64,000 bases of DNA from an uncultured Lachnospiraceae bacterium (GCA_910577045.1 CAJTLB010000015.1:14080-78079), one strand, 5' to 3'; positions 51,691-60,837 are shown, counted from the first letter of the stretch. Program-made: numbers and translations. The notes: generated from the sequence alone by a model not told the origin.

Positions 51691-53697
51691 ATGGGGAAAA
51701 AATTACTAGAACCAATAAAGGTAGGCAATATAACATTAAAAAACCGTATTATGTTTCCGCCACTAACTACAGGGTATGAAGAGAGAGATGGGGCTATTGG
51801 TGAGCGTAGCCTAAATTTTTATGAAAGGCTTGCAAAAGGCGGGGTTTCGTATATTGTAATTGGTGATGTTGCACCAGTGCGTACTGCTTCTCCTACGCCC
51901 AAACTTTATGATGACAGCCAAATCCCAGCATTTAAAAAACTGGCTGATGTGGTACATAGTTATGGGAGTAAACTTGCTTTACAGATTTTCCACCCAGAAT
52001 ATGATGTGCCAGGGGTAGGGAAAATGATTATGGAAGCTGGAATGGCACGAAAGGCAGCAGCAGAGGCACAGGCGGCAGGAAATAATGAGGAGAGTAAGAA
52101 ACAGACAGAAAGAGCAGAACAATTAACAAAAGACGCATATGCAAAGCTCCATCATGATATGCAGTTTTTTATCAGCGAGGCAAGTATAGAACAACTAGGG
52201 CAGATTAAAGCAAGTATAGCAAATTGTGCGGCGAAAGCAGAAGCAGCAGGAGTAGATGCAATTGAAGTACATGGGGATAGGTTAATTGGCTCTTTGTGCT
52301 CTACTTTATTAAACCATCGTACAGATATTTATGGGGGAAGTTTTGAAAATAGGATAAGATATGCGCTTGAAGTAGTAGATGCAATTAAAAAAGCGGCACC
52401 TTCCTTGGTTATAGAATATAAGCTGCCTATTATTACAAAGAATACGGATGGGAGTTTACGCGGTAAAGGCGGGGTAGAGGAAGAAGAGGCAGTTGCATTT
52501 GCAAAACTTTTAGAAGAAGCAGGCGTGGATATGCTTCAGGTAGCACAGGCAAACCATACTGGAAATATGGGAGATACTATCCCACCAATGGGAGATGTCC
52601 CATATAATTGGACATTGCCAGTTGCAAAACGTATAAAGGAGATAGTGAAAATTCCTGTTGCTACAGTAGGAAGGGTAATTACAGTAGAAGCTGGCGAACA
52701 GATCCTTGCTAATGGGGAAGCAGATATAATTGGGTATGGGCGTTCTTTATTAGCAGATCCTGATATTGCAATTAAGGCAGAAAGAGGAGAATGCATCCGT
52801 GAGTGCTTAAACTGTAATAAAGGCTGTGTAGATGCGATTCAAAAACGCCGTTATATTTCTTGTGTGTTAAATGCAGAAAATGGGGATGAGGCTTCTATTT
52901 TTATTAAACCGTCCGATAAGGTAAAAACAGTAGCAGTTGTTGGGGCAGGGATTGCTGGCTTAGAAGCGGCAAGAGTAGCAGCAAAAAGGGGCCATAAAGT
53001 AACTATCTTTGAAAAGGAAAATAAAATAGGGGGACAGATTAATTTAGCTGCTGTTCCGCCAAGGAAAAGTGAAATACTCCGTTCTATTGATTATTATAAA
53101 AAAATATTGCCAGAACTTCATGTGGAAATAAAATTAAATACAGAAGCCCCTAGTTCAGAGCTTAATAAGTTTGACCATGTAATGATAGCAGTAGGCGCAC
53201 ATAATATGGATTTGCCAATGCTTGTTGAAAATAGCAATGTAGTATCTGCCTGGGATGTTTTAAATGGGGCAGAGGTTTCTGGCTTGTGTGTAGTTTTAGG
53301 CGGAGGGCTAGTTGGAAGTGAAACCGCAGAATATTTAGCAGAAAAGGGATATAAAACAGCAATTGTAGAAATGATGGATAAGGTTGCTGCTGGGGAATCC
53401 ACAACTGTGATGCCTTTACTAATCAAATCTTTTGAAAAACATCAAGTGGCGCAATACATTAATACAAAAGTAAAAGAAATTAAGGATAATGTAGTTTATG
53501 CAGTTCATACAAAAGATGGATCAGAAATTACAATCCACGCAGATACAATTATAAATGCCCTTGGTTCTAAAAAGAATGAATTTAGTGCAGAATCAATTAC
53601 AAGTAAAGTGAGCTTTGTAGGCGACTGTTCCGGTGATAGGACCGCAGATATTGCTGCTGCAATCCGTAGTGGGTACCATGCTGCTAATGAAGTATAG
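51691..53697 (+). CDS. Second OYE-type Fe-S flavin oxidoreductase, with helical insertion
   Basis: 668 aa of the same family but only distantly like its neighbour. The barrel has VHGDRLIGSLCSTLLNHRTD, the cluster loop is CLNCNKGCVDAIQKRRYISC, and the FAD motif is VAVVGAGIAGLEAA (about 410). Residues about 112-165 form an Ala/Glu/Gln-rich helical insertion (MARKAAAEAQAAGNN...) within the barrel, next to the active-site loops. Spacing of 45 nt from the first gene and a shared terminator indicate one operon. Substrates may be bile acids, aromatic enoates or plant metabolites; none can be fixed. Confidence 0.87.
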   Translation: MGKKLLEPIKVGNITLKNRIMFPPLTTGYEERDGAIGERSLNFYERLAKGGVSYIVIGDVAPVRTASPTPKLYDDSQIPAFKKLADVVHSYGSKLALQIFHPEYDVPGVGKMIMEAGMARKAAAEAQAAGNNEESKKQTERAEQLTKDAYAKLHHDMQFFISEASIEQLGQIKASIANCAAKAEAAGVDAIEVHGDRLIGSLCSTLLNHRTDIYGGSFENRIRYALEVVDAIKKAAPSLVIEYKLPIITKNTDGSLRGKGGVEEEEAVAFAKLLEEAGVDMLQVAQANHTGNMGDTIPPMGDVPYNWTLPVAKRIKEIVKIPVATVGRVITVEAGEQILANGEADIIGYGRSLLADPDIAIKAERGECIRECLNCNKGCVDAIQKRRYISCVLNAENGDEASIFIKPSDKVKTVAVVGAGIAGLEAARVAAKRGHKVTIFEKENKIGGQINLAAVPPRKSEILRSIDYYKKILPELHVEIKLNTEAPSSELNKFDHVMIAVGAHNMDLPMLVENSNVVSAWDVLNGAEVSGLCVVLGGGLVGSETAEYLAEKGYKTAIVEMMDKVAAGESTTVMPLLIKSFEKHQVAQYINTKVKEIKDNVVYAVHTKDGSEITIHADTIINALGSKKNEFSAESITSKVSFVGDCSGDRTADIAAAIRSGYHAANEV

Positions 53698-53742
53698 AGA
53701 TTACAACTAAGTGAACCAATAATTAATGGAATATATAGAAAT

Positions 53743-53787
53743 AAAAAGGCTTTCTATGGTTTTTATCCTGCCATAAAAGGCCTTTTT
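53743..53787 (+). terminator. Terminator of the OYE operon
   Basis: AAAAAGGC/GCCTTTTT outer stem with inner TATGG/CCATA and a T5 tail. Confidence 0.85.
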
Positions 53788-53904
53788 AAATATAATTCCT
53801 GCATTTAAGTAAATAAATTCCAGGTTTATATTTTTTTAATATTTATTTCAAAAGTTTATTTTATTACAAAATAGAATAACAAAGGGGATTTTATTTTGTT
53901 TTGG

Positions 53905-54809
53905 TTAATTTTCAAATTTATTATAACTCCATTTAAAAGGAAGAGCATTAAAGTATATATCTATATGGCTTTTATTGTGGAGTATTATTTTATGTAAGAA
54001 TTGTGCATAGAATTCATCTTCATATAAAACACCATATAAAAGGCCATTTATAACATTTTTGATATTTTGCATTAGTAAGGGTGATGGTTCTGGTTGTTCG
54101 ATAGAATATAGGGTATTCCTCCATTCTTTGCCATACATAGGTTTTATGCCAGCTTCTTGTAGTTCATGGGCAATTGTGTAGGTGCCTTTTTTCTTGTACA
54201 AATTTGTGGAAAATAAGGCGGACAATTTCAGCCCCTTTTTCATCAACGTACATTTTGCCATTTTTTACACAATAGCCAAGCATACTTTGCCCAAATACAA
54301 CGCCTTGTTCCATTCGGCGTTTTTGCCCCCCATTTTATACGCTCAGAAGTCTTGCGGCTTTCTTCTTGGGCAATAGAAGCCATAATTGCTAGGCGGAGTC
54401 CAGAATCTCCGTCAGGCGTATTAATATTATCATTTATAAAGATTACGCCAACCCCATATTTTTTTAGTTCACGGGTATAAAAAATACTGTCCAAAAGATT
54501 TCTTGCAAAACAGGAAATTTCTTTTGTAATAATTAAATCAAAAACACCATTTTTCGCGGATAAAATCATATGGTTAAATTCTTTGCGTTTTTTTGTGTTT
54601 GTGCCAGAAATGCCTTTATCTGCAAAAATTTTGTAAAGTTCCCAATTTGGGTTATGTAAAATATATTGTTGAAAATATTGTTTTTGGTTTTCTAAAGAAT
54701 TGGCTTGGTCTTTCTGATCTGTAGAAACACGGCAGTAAACAGCAATTTTTTTCTTGGCAGAAGGTAGTTTTCTTTCTTGGTTTAAATTTTTATATTTTTT
54801 AATGGACAT
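53905..54809 (-). pseudogene. Decayed serine recombinase (resolvase family)
   Basis: The N-terminal catalytic domain is clear (VYCRVSTDQKDQANS with nucleophile Ser; GISGTNTKKR; TKEISCFARNLLDS). Two +1 frameshifts in homopolymers break it: six C at 54326-54331, where the intact relative has five, and six T at 54187-54192. Between them the correct frame would read EQGVVFGQSMLGY. After GIKPMYGKEW about 300 residues including the zinc-ribbon region are missing, and the last segment (ILHNKSHIDIYFNALPFKW) matches the C-terminus of the intact recombinase at 56536-58155. It is a non-functional remnant. Confidence 0.85.
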
Positions 54810-54857
54810 AATAATGCCTTTCTAACTCTTTTATGCAGTAATTATATTGTATGTTTG

Positions 54858-54983
54858 TTAAAAGGTTTCTTTTTTTAAGGAAGATAAGATAGCTTTTTGA
54901 TATTCTAAGTAGAATTCTGGGAAATCTTGTTTGGTAATGGCAGGGATAGGTTCCCTTATATTAATAGACTTATGGTAATCCAA
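54858..54983 (-). CDS. Small ORF upstream of the decayed recombinase
   Basis: A 41-aa frame starts at TTG 54983 with AGGAG 10 nt upstream and ends 49 nt before the recombinase pseudogene on the same strand. Its sequence (DYHKSINIREPIPAITKQ, EFYLEYQKAILSSLKKETF) is not low complexity and has a protein-like composition. Small genes of this kind often precede recombinases in Lachnospiraceae elements. No other feature is evident in the 330-bp gap 54810-55139 except the promoter at 55082. Confidence 0.45.
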   Translation of the reverse strand: MDYHKSINIREPIPAITKQDFPEFYLEYQKAILSSLKKETF

Positions 54984-55081
54984 ATATAAGCATCTCCTAT
55001 GATAAAATATTCAGGGAGGATTGTATAATATAACAAAAATTATATTCATGTTATTTAGTGTGAAAAATTAGAAAAAATATA

Positions 55082-55110
55082 TTGATATTTGCATGAATAT
55101 ATATTATAGT
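55082..55110 (+). promoter_or_regulatory. Promoter of the AAA ATPase gene
   Basis: TTGATA at 55082-55087, a 17-bp spacer and TATAGT at 55105-55110, 29 bp before the gene. ATATTGA and TCAATAT flank it as an inverted repeat (about 55079-55119), a possible operator. Confidence 0.6.
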
Positions 55111-55139
55111 ATAGTCAATATTTTAAGGGAGTGTGACTT

Positions 55140-56435
55140 ATGTATCGAAAAATTTTGAGCTTTTTAGAAGCATGGAAGAAGAATAAACATCATAAACCAT
55201 TGATTTTACAAGGGGCAAGGCAAGTTGGGAAAACATATTCTATTTTAGAATTTGGACGAAAATATTATGAGAATGTAGCATATTTTAATTTTGAAACAAA
55301 TCCAAAATTAAATGATACTTTTGAAGAAAATATCAGCCCTGGATATTTACTACCGATTTTATCCCATATTGCAGGGCAAACAATTATAAAAGAAAAAACA
55401 TTAATTGTATTTGATGAGGTGCAGCTTTGTGAAAGGGCATTAACTTCTTTAAAATATTTTTATGAAGATGCCCCTGATTATCATATTATTGTGGCGGGTA
55501 GCCTGTTGGGGGTTGCGGTAAACAGGGCAAAATTTTCTTTTCCTGTTGGCAAGGTAGATATAAAAACCTTGTATCCAATGGATTTGGAGGAATTTATGAT
55601 TGCAATGGGCAAGGAGGAGATTGTAGAACAGATAAAAAAGTGCTTTGATATGAATGCTCCGTTGCCTTCTGCCCTGCATAATATAGCTACACAGCTTTAT
55701 CGCCAATATCTTGTAGTGGGTGGTATGCCTGAATGTGTTATGCAGTTTGTGGACACAAAAGATTATATACTTGTCCGTCATACACAAAATATGATTCTTG
55801 TAAGTTATCTAAATGATATGAGCAAATATAATAATTTAAATGAAATTAAGAAAACACGCCTTGCTTATGATAATATTACAGTGCAGCTTTCCAAAAAAAA
55901 TACTCGTTTCCAGTATAAGCTGATAAAAAAAGGAGGGAGAGCTTCTGAGTTTGAAAATGCTATTGAATGGCTTTGTTTGTCGGGGATTGTGTCACAAGTT
56001 TATAAAGTAGAACAGATCAAAAAGCCTTTAGAAAATTATCGTGATATAGATGCGTTCAAAATTTATGTGTCAGATTTAGGCTTACTTTGTGCTAAAAAGA
56101 ATTTAACAGCAAATGATATTCTTTATATGGTAGAGGAAATTAATGATTTTAAAGGAGGTATGGCTGAAAATTATGTAAATGTACAACTTTGTATTAATGG
56201 ATATAGTACCTATTATTGGGAATCTGGGCGTGGAGCCGAGATTGATTTTATAATTCAACGTGATGGGAAGCTAATACCTATTGAAGTAAAATCTGCAGAT
56301 AATACAAGGGCAAAAAGCTTGAAGGTGTATATAGAAGCTTATAAACCAGAATATGCAATTAAACTTTCCACAAAAAATTTTGGGTTTGAAGATGGAAAAA
56401 AGATTGTCCCTCTTTATGCGGCATTTTGTATTTAA
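55140..56435 (+). CDS. AAA_14/DUF4143 family ATPase
   Basis: 431 aa: N-terminal P-loop with LQGARQVGKTYSI (about 22-35), Walker B TLIVFDEVQLCE (about 86-97), sensor HIIVAGSLLG, a winged-helix-like middle, and a C-terminal DUF4143 region with a PD-(D/E)xK-like fold (GRGAEIDFIIQRDGKLIPIEVKSAD). This family is abundant in gut anaerobes and archaea; a role in defence or toxin-antitoxin systems has been proposed but not settled. It sits alone, between recombinase genes, in AT-rich DNA with its own promoter. Confidence 0.88.
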   Translation: MYRKILSFLEAWKKNKHHKPLILQGARQVGKTYSILEFGRKYYENVAYFNFETNPKLNDTFEENISPGYLLPILSHIAGQTIIKEKTLIVFDEVQLCERALTSLKYFYEDAPDYHIIVAGSLLGVAVNRAKFSFPVGKVDIKTLYPMDLEEFMIAMGKEEIVEQIKKCFDMNAPLPSALHNIATQLYRQYLVVGGMPECVMQFVDTKDYILVRHTQNMILVSYLNDMSKYNNLNEIKKTRLAYDNITVQLSKKNTRFQYKLIKKGGRASEFENAIEWLCLSGIVSQVYKVEQIKKPLENYRDIDAFKIYVSDLGLLCAKKNLTANDILYMVEEINDFKGGMAENYVNVQLCINGYSTYYWESGRGAEIDFIIQRDGKLIPIEVKSADNTRAKSLKVYIEAYKPEYAIKLSTKNFGFEDGKKIVPLYAAFCI

Positions 56436-56508
56436 TTGGTCTATTTATGGAACATTTTTTATGCTTCTGTAGGTGTATTGGTATGGCACATCTTAGATTT
56501 AAGTAGAT

Positions 56509-56534
56509 GCTCCGGGAGTTTCAGTTTCCGGAGC
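56509..56534. terminator. GC-rich hairpin between convergent genes
   Basis: GCTCCGG (56509-56515) pairs with CCGGAGC (56528-56534). It lies 2 nt outside the recombinase stop and has no T-tail. It may be a weak terminator or mark the edge of the element. Confidence 0.45.
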
Positions 56535-56535
56535 C

Positions 56536-58155
56536 TTAAGAATTTTCAATAATCTCCATAGCAAGAATATCCGTTGTATAGTCCTCATTCTTACCATAGG
56601 AGTGAATGGTCAGCTTCATGCCGAAGGGAACGCATTTCAGCCAGACCTCTACAGTGTTGTTATGGTAAATAACTATTTTATCCAGTATCTCATGGTATAG
56701 ACTTTCGTTAGTTTCATCAAAGGTCATAATCTCATCTAAAGAGGTGATATATTGCTCAAATACATCAATCTGCTTTGCCTGTGCTTTATCTTTGCTCTGT
56801 GCATTGGAAAGTAGTTCTGAAAGCTCTGCAAACTGTTCATCATACCATTTTGTCTGCTTCTGTAAATCAGCTTTAGAAATCAATCCATCCAGCATCAAGT
56901 CAATGGCTTTACGTTTCTTGGTATTCAAATTTTCCATTTTCTCTGTGATACGCTTTGTATCAAGTTTGTTATCCGTGATACCCTTAATTGCCTTGATTTC
57001 CTGTAGTATTTCCTTCTTTAGTTCCTTTTGATTGGTCTGTAGCTGGCAGATGCAATAATGTACACAGGTAAGTAATGCACGCTCATTGATAGAACCATTG
57101 TTACAGCCAGTTATCTCGCCATCAGATACCTTATGAGTTCCATGATTTGCTGCCGCATAGCAACGCCATGCCTTATAGGTAGTACCATTTTTCAGTTTCT
57201 TGGTACGGCTGACATACCTTTGACCGCACATTCCACAGTAGAGCTTCCCACTACACCAGTAACGGTTACTGTGCTTGGATTTCATTTCTTCCGTAGGCGC
57301 ACGTCGGAGTAATTCTTCCTGTGTCCGGTTCCACAAATCTCTATCAATGATAGGCTCGTGGTGGTCTTTCAAATAAACCATTTCTTCATTCCCTCGATTG
57401 TACTTTTTGGCATGTGTCAGATAGTTTGGGGTAAAGGTTTTCTTCTGACACAAGTCACCCACATATTTCTCGTTTCGTAATGCTCTGAGAATAACGGTAG
57501 CAGACCATAACTTAACTCGCTTGGGACGTAATCCTTCCTCGGATAGTTCCCTTGCAATCACATGAGTACCTTTTCCCTCGTTGGTGTACTTATGAAAAAT
57601 GGCACGGACGATAGGAACTTCCTCTTCGTTAATTGCAAGTTCCCCATTACGGACGTTGTAACCAATCAAATCCCTGCCAAAGACAATCCCTTGCTCCATC
57701 CGGCGTTTCTGCCCCCACTTCACACGCTCTGATGTCTTACGGCTTTCTTCCTGTGCGATACTTGCCATAATGGTCAATCGAAGCTCACCATCCGAATCTC
57801 TGGTGTCAATGTTATCAATGGTAAAAATCACACCAACACCATTATCCTTTAGCTTTCTGGTGTAGGACAGGGTATCCACGGTATTTCTTGCAAATCGACA
57901 TACTTCTTTGGTGAGAATAAGGTCTATTTCACCTCGCATGGCATCCTCAATCATTGCATTAAATCCGGCACGTTTCTTGGTCTGCGTACCACTGATACCC
58001 TCATCATAATACACATCACTCAGAACCCAATCATCATGATGTGTAATATAATTCGCAAAGTATTTACGCTGGCTGATTAAGGAATTGGTCTGGTCATCCT
58101 TGTCTGTAGAAACTCTGCAATATGCGGCAACTCTAAGTTTACTTTTTGTATTCAA
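56536..58155 (-). CDS. Large serine recombinase (integrase of a mobile element)
   Basis: About 539 aa from TTG 58155, with AAAGGAGG upstream. Resolvase catalytic domain (VAAYCRVSTDKDDQTNS, nucleophile Ser in CRVS), recombinase domain (about 165-270), zinc ribbon CGMCGQRY with later Cys ligands, and a C-terminal coiled coil (about 395-470). This is the architecture of TndX/TnpX-like integrases that move conjugative or mobilisable elements. Codon use is richer in G/C third bases than flanking genes, a sign of recent transfer. No cargo or conjugation genes accompany it, so the element is reduced. It is a relative of the broken copy at 53905. Confidence 0.9.
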   Translation of the reverse strand: MNTKSKLRVAAYCRVSTDKDDQTNSLISQRKYFANYITHHDDWVLSDVYYDEGISGTQTKKRAGFNAMIEDAMRGEIDLILTKEVCRFARNTVDTLSYTRKLKDNGVGVIFTIDNIDTRDSDGELRLTIMASIAQEESRKTSERVKWGQKRRMEQGIVFGRDLIGYNVRNGELAINEEEVPIVRAIFHKYTNEGKGTHVIARELSEEGLRPKRVKLWSATVILRALRNEKYVGDLCQKKTFTPNYLTHAKKYNRGNEEMVYLKDHHEPIIDRDLWNRTQEELLRRAPTEEMKSKHSNRYWCSGKLYCGMCGQRYVSRTKKLKNGTTYKAWRCYAAANHGTHKVSDGEITGCNNGSINERALLTCVHYCICQLQTNQKELKKEILQEIKAIKGITDNKLDTKRITEKMENLNTKKRKAIDLMLDGLISKADLQKQTKWYDEQFAELSELLSNAQSKDKAQAKQIDVFEQYITSLDEIMTFDETNESLYHEILDKIVIYHNNTVEVWLKCVPFGMKLTIHSYGKNEDYTTDILAMEIIENS

Positions 58156-58298
58156 TTTATGTGTCCTCCTTTTGTTAGGCTGACACATCACCACCTACAG
58201 TATAACAATGTAAATGATGATATGCAAGTAAATTCCTAAGAATTACGTTCGAGCAATGTAGGATTACAATACATGTGTTACAACTGAATATTGAAAAA

Positions 58299-58365
58299 GC
58301 AGAGATACTTCTTTTGTGTTATAATTTAGTCACCACAACCAAACAAAACGAAAGGAGTTCTCTGC
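58299..58365 (+). promoter_or_regulatory. Inverted repeat sequestering the transposase ribosome site
   Basis: GCAGAGA (58299-58305) and TCTCTGC (58359-58365) pair perfectly, and the adjacent ACTTCTTT and AAAGGAGT extend the stem over the ribosome site AAAGGAG. A TATAAT (58320-58325) lies in the loop, so transcripts initiating inside would lack the 5' arm. Confidence 0.55.
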
Positions 58366-58366
58366 T

Positions 58367-59299
58367 ATGACTACTATAACACAAGATATGCGCTACCGTC
58401 TATCTCTTCTTAAATATGCTGACAAATATGGCGTTACCAAAGCTGCCATCAAATATAAAACCAACAGGCAGTACATCTATCGCTGGAAAAAACGCTTTGA
58501 TGGTTCTATGGAATCCCTTCGTGACCGTTCCAGAAGACCTCATCATCACCCTAACCAACATACTCCTGAGGAAATCAAACTGATTACGGATATGCGCAGG
58601 CGTAACCCTCATGCAGGACTCGTCATTTTTTGGGTAAAGCTTATGCAGCGTGGCTACTCCCGTTCCATGACAGGTCTATACAGATTCCTCAAAAAACAGG
58701 GCTTTATGGCTGTACACCCACCAAATCCCAAATATATCCCTAAGCCTTATGAACAGATGGTCTATCCTGGACAGCGTGTGCAGGTAGACGTCAAGTTTGT
58801 TCCTTCTGCCTGTCTGAAAAATAGTAAGGTTATTGGAAAAAAGTTCTTCCAATATACGGCCATTGATGAGTATTCCAGATGGCGTTTTGTGGAAGCATTT
58901 GAGGAGCAGAATACCTATTCCTCTGCCCAATTCGTGGATCACCTTGTCAAAGCGTTTCCCTTCCCTATTGAATGTATTCAGACGGACAATGGCACAGAGT
59001 TCACAAACCGCTTTACCTCTCATAAGGATAAACCAACCCTTTTTCAGGTACATTTAGAACAACATGGTATCCAGCACAAGCGAATCCGTCCCTATACCCC
59101 TAGACACAATGGTAAGGTAGAACGTAGCCATAGGAAGGACAATGAGAGGTTCTATGCTACCCATCAGTTTTATTCCTTTGAAGACTTTGCCAAACAGTTA
59201 AAAGAATACAATCGGAAGGATTACAACCACTTTCCCATGAGACCTCTGGGCTGGAAAACACCAAATCAGGTACGAAAGGATTATCTTGCTTCTGTGTAA
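58367..59299 (+). CDS. IS481-like family transposase
   Basis: 310 aa: N-terminal helix-turn-helix (about 10-60, YGVTKAAIKYKTNRQYIYRWKK), then an rve-type DDE domain with D141 (VQVDVKF), D207 (IQTDNGTEF) and E252 (HNGKVERSH). It appears intact. The stop codon lies inside the right terminal repeat. Codon use differs from chromosomal neighbours. Confidence 0.93.
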   Translation: MTTITQDMRYRLSLLKYADKYGVTKAAIKYKTNRQYIYRWKKRFDGSMESLRDRSRRPHHHPNQHTPEEIKLITDMRRRNPHAGLVIFWVKLMQRGYSRSMTGLYRFLKKQGFMAVHPPNPKYIPKPYEQMVYPGQRVQVDVKFVPSACLKNSKVIGKKFFQYTAIDEYSRWRFVEAFEEQNTYSSAQFVDHLVKAFPFPIECIQTDNGTEFTNRFTSHKDKPTLFQVHLEQHGIQHKRIRPYTPRHNGKVERSHRKDNERFYATHQFYSFEDFAKQLKEYNRKDYNHFPMRPLGWKTPNQVRKDYLASV

Positions 59300-59334
59300 C
59301 ATATGTTTGACAAACCTACACCATATATAATGGG

Positions 59335-59368
59335 TAAAAAAGATAGCATGCCATAAAAATAGCATGCC
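59335..59368 (-). terminator. Terminator of the polysaccharide operon
   Basis: On the minus strand two GCATGC blocks (59346-59351 and 59362-59367) pair around a 10-nt loop and are followed by a T6 tract. It is the likely end of the minus-strand operon. Confidence 0.7.
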
Positions 59369-59372
59369 TAAA

Positions 59373-60239
59373 CTAGAAAAAAGACTCCTGAAAACCTATT
59401 ATCTGATACTCTATGCCTTCCCCCGGCCCATTACCTAAACCCCCGTTTAGCCCACACTCACTTATTCCTTTCTGGTAAACCAAATTTCCAAATACCTTTT
59501 TTCCCACCCTACTTTTCATACATAAAAAAGCAAAAGGATTCATCCACTTTACTAACCGGATTTCCCTGCCATATGCTTTCCCAATTTGCCTTACTAATTC
59601 TGCCGTACTCACATATTCCCGATCCTGCGGATAAAAAATTCCCCTTGCTTTTCTTTCTATTACTTTCTTTATAAGTTCACATAAATTTCCTATATAAATC
59701 ATACTTCTTTGATTCTTTATTGCTGGAAATACTGGTATCTTAACCGCCAATTTTACCAGCTTCTTATAATTCCCTTTGGCTCCTTTTCCATATACCATTG
59801 GCAGGCGAAGGATTACCACCTGGAATTCTTTACTCTCTATTGCTTGTAATGCCTTTTCTGCCAGCCATTTACTTTTTCCATACAGGCTCTTTGGCTGTGC
59901 TTTCGTATCCTTTCCTACCACTCCTTCCTCCAAGCCATATACACTCATGCTGCTTAAAAATATAAACTGTTTCACTCCTTCTTTTTTACTTTTCTCTGCT
60001 AATTCTTTTGTAAGCTGATAATTTCCCTGTATATAGTCCTCTTTTTGATGTCTTTTTTCTTTTTTATGTACAACTGCTGCACAATGTACCACTACATCAA
60101 ACTCACCAAATTTTTCTTTTTTCCACCCTGTCCCCCTTACGGATAATAGCTGTACCTTATATTCTTTTTCTAAATACTGGCTCAACATATTTCCTATATA
60201 GCTATTTTTACCAGTAATTAATATATTCTTCTTTTCCAC
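59373..60239 (-). CDS. NAD-dependent epimerase/dehydratase (SDR family)
   Basis: 288 aa of the extended SDR type: NAD-binding ITGKNSYIG (G-x3-Y-x-G form), active site SSMSVYG and Y-x3-K in LYGKSKW. Related proteins make or modify UDP-hexoses in exopolysaccharide operons. The C-terminus has a Gly-rich stretch (GLNGGLGNGPGEG) ahead of the usual EYQIIGFQES ending. Last gene of the operon, 4 nt after the sugar transferase stop. Confidence 0.82.
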   Translation of the reverse strand: MEKKNILITGKNSYIGNMLSQYLEKEYKVQLLSVRGTGWKKEKFGEFDVVVHCAAVVHKKEKRHQKEDYIQGNYQLTKELAEKSKKEGVKQFIFLSSMSVYGLEEGVVGKDTKAQPKSLYGKSKWLAEKALQAIESKEFQVVILRLPMVYGKGAKGNYKKLVKLAVKIPVFPAIKNQRSMIYIGNLCELIKKVIERKARGIFYPQDREYVSTAELVRQIGKAYGREIRLVKWMNPFAFLCMKSRVGKKVFGNLVYQKGISECGLNGGLGNGPGEGIEYQIIGFQESFF

Positions 60240-60243
60240 TCTA

Positions 60244-60825
60244 TTACTCTCCCTCTTGAATTCCTTCTTTTTTTATTACACATTGGATCGTCCAAAGAAA
60301 GCATTTTACATCCATAAGAAAACCAAACTGTCTGGCATATTCCCCATCTAACTTTGCTTTTTCTTCAATAGAAAGTTTGTCCCTTCCATTAACCTGCGCC
60401 CATCCGCTTAACCCCACGGGCACATGGTTTGCACCATATTGTTCCCTTTTTTCAATTAAATCCTCTTGGTTCCATAAAGCTGGCCTTGGCCCAATAAAGC
60501 TCATGTCTCCCTTTAAAATATTAACAAGTTGAGGCAGCTCGTCTAATGACATTTTCCTAAGCCACCTGCCACTCCTTGTTAGGTATTGTTTTGCATCTCT
60601 TAATTGATGTGTTGGTATATTAGCTGGGGTATCCTGTTTCATAGTACGGAATTTTAAAATATAAAACTCTTTTTTGTCCCTTCCTAATCTTCTTTGCCTA
60701 AAAAATATAGGCCCTTCGCTATCCAATTTTATTACCAAAGCAAGGATTACAAACAAAGGAAATAAAAATATCAGGCCACATATGGCGCCGATTATATCTA
60801 TCCATCGCTTTACAATTTTATACAT
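60244..60825 (-). CDS. Undecaprenyl-phosphate sugar phosphotransferase (priming enzyme)
   Basis: 193 aa, the short form of the WbaP/PglC family: a hydrophobic N-terminal re-entrant helix (about 10-33), the QRRLGRD block, KFRTM, SLDELPQLVNILKGDMSFIGPRP (catalytic Asp-Glu near 96-97) and GLSGWAQVNGRD. It transfers a sugar-1-phosphate to undecaprenyl phosphate, starting surface glycan synthesis at the membrane. Lies 12 nt after the FlaA1-like gene. Confidence 0.92.
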   Translation of the reverse strand: MYKIVKRWIDIIGAICGLIFLFPLFVILALVIKLDSEGPIFFRQRRLGRDKKEFYILKFRTMKQDTPANIPTHQLRDAKQYLTRSGRWLRKMSLDELPQLVNILKGDMSFIGPRPALWNQEDLIEKREQYGANHVPVGLSGWAQVNGRDKLSIEEKAKLDGEYARQFGFLMDVKCFLWTIQCVIKKEGIQEGE

Positions 60826-60837
60826 GGGTATCCCTTT

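Larger units (their letters stand above)
58257..59320 (+). mobile_element. IS481-like insertion sequence (1064 bp)
   Basis: Imperfect 25-bp terminal inverted repeats, left 58257-58281 and right 59296-59320, match at 18 of 25 positions and start with TGTAGG, as IS481 members usually start with TGT. One transposase gene fills the element. No clear target duplication is seen in the flanks (GAGCAA left, CCATAT right). It lies between the recombinase and the polysaccharide operon. Confidence 0.85.

Noticed and set aside
58251..59326. Target-site duplication around the IS481-like element
   Set aside because: Left flank GAGCAA and right flank CCATAT share no direct repeat; duplication may be lost or the insertion recombined.
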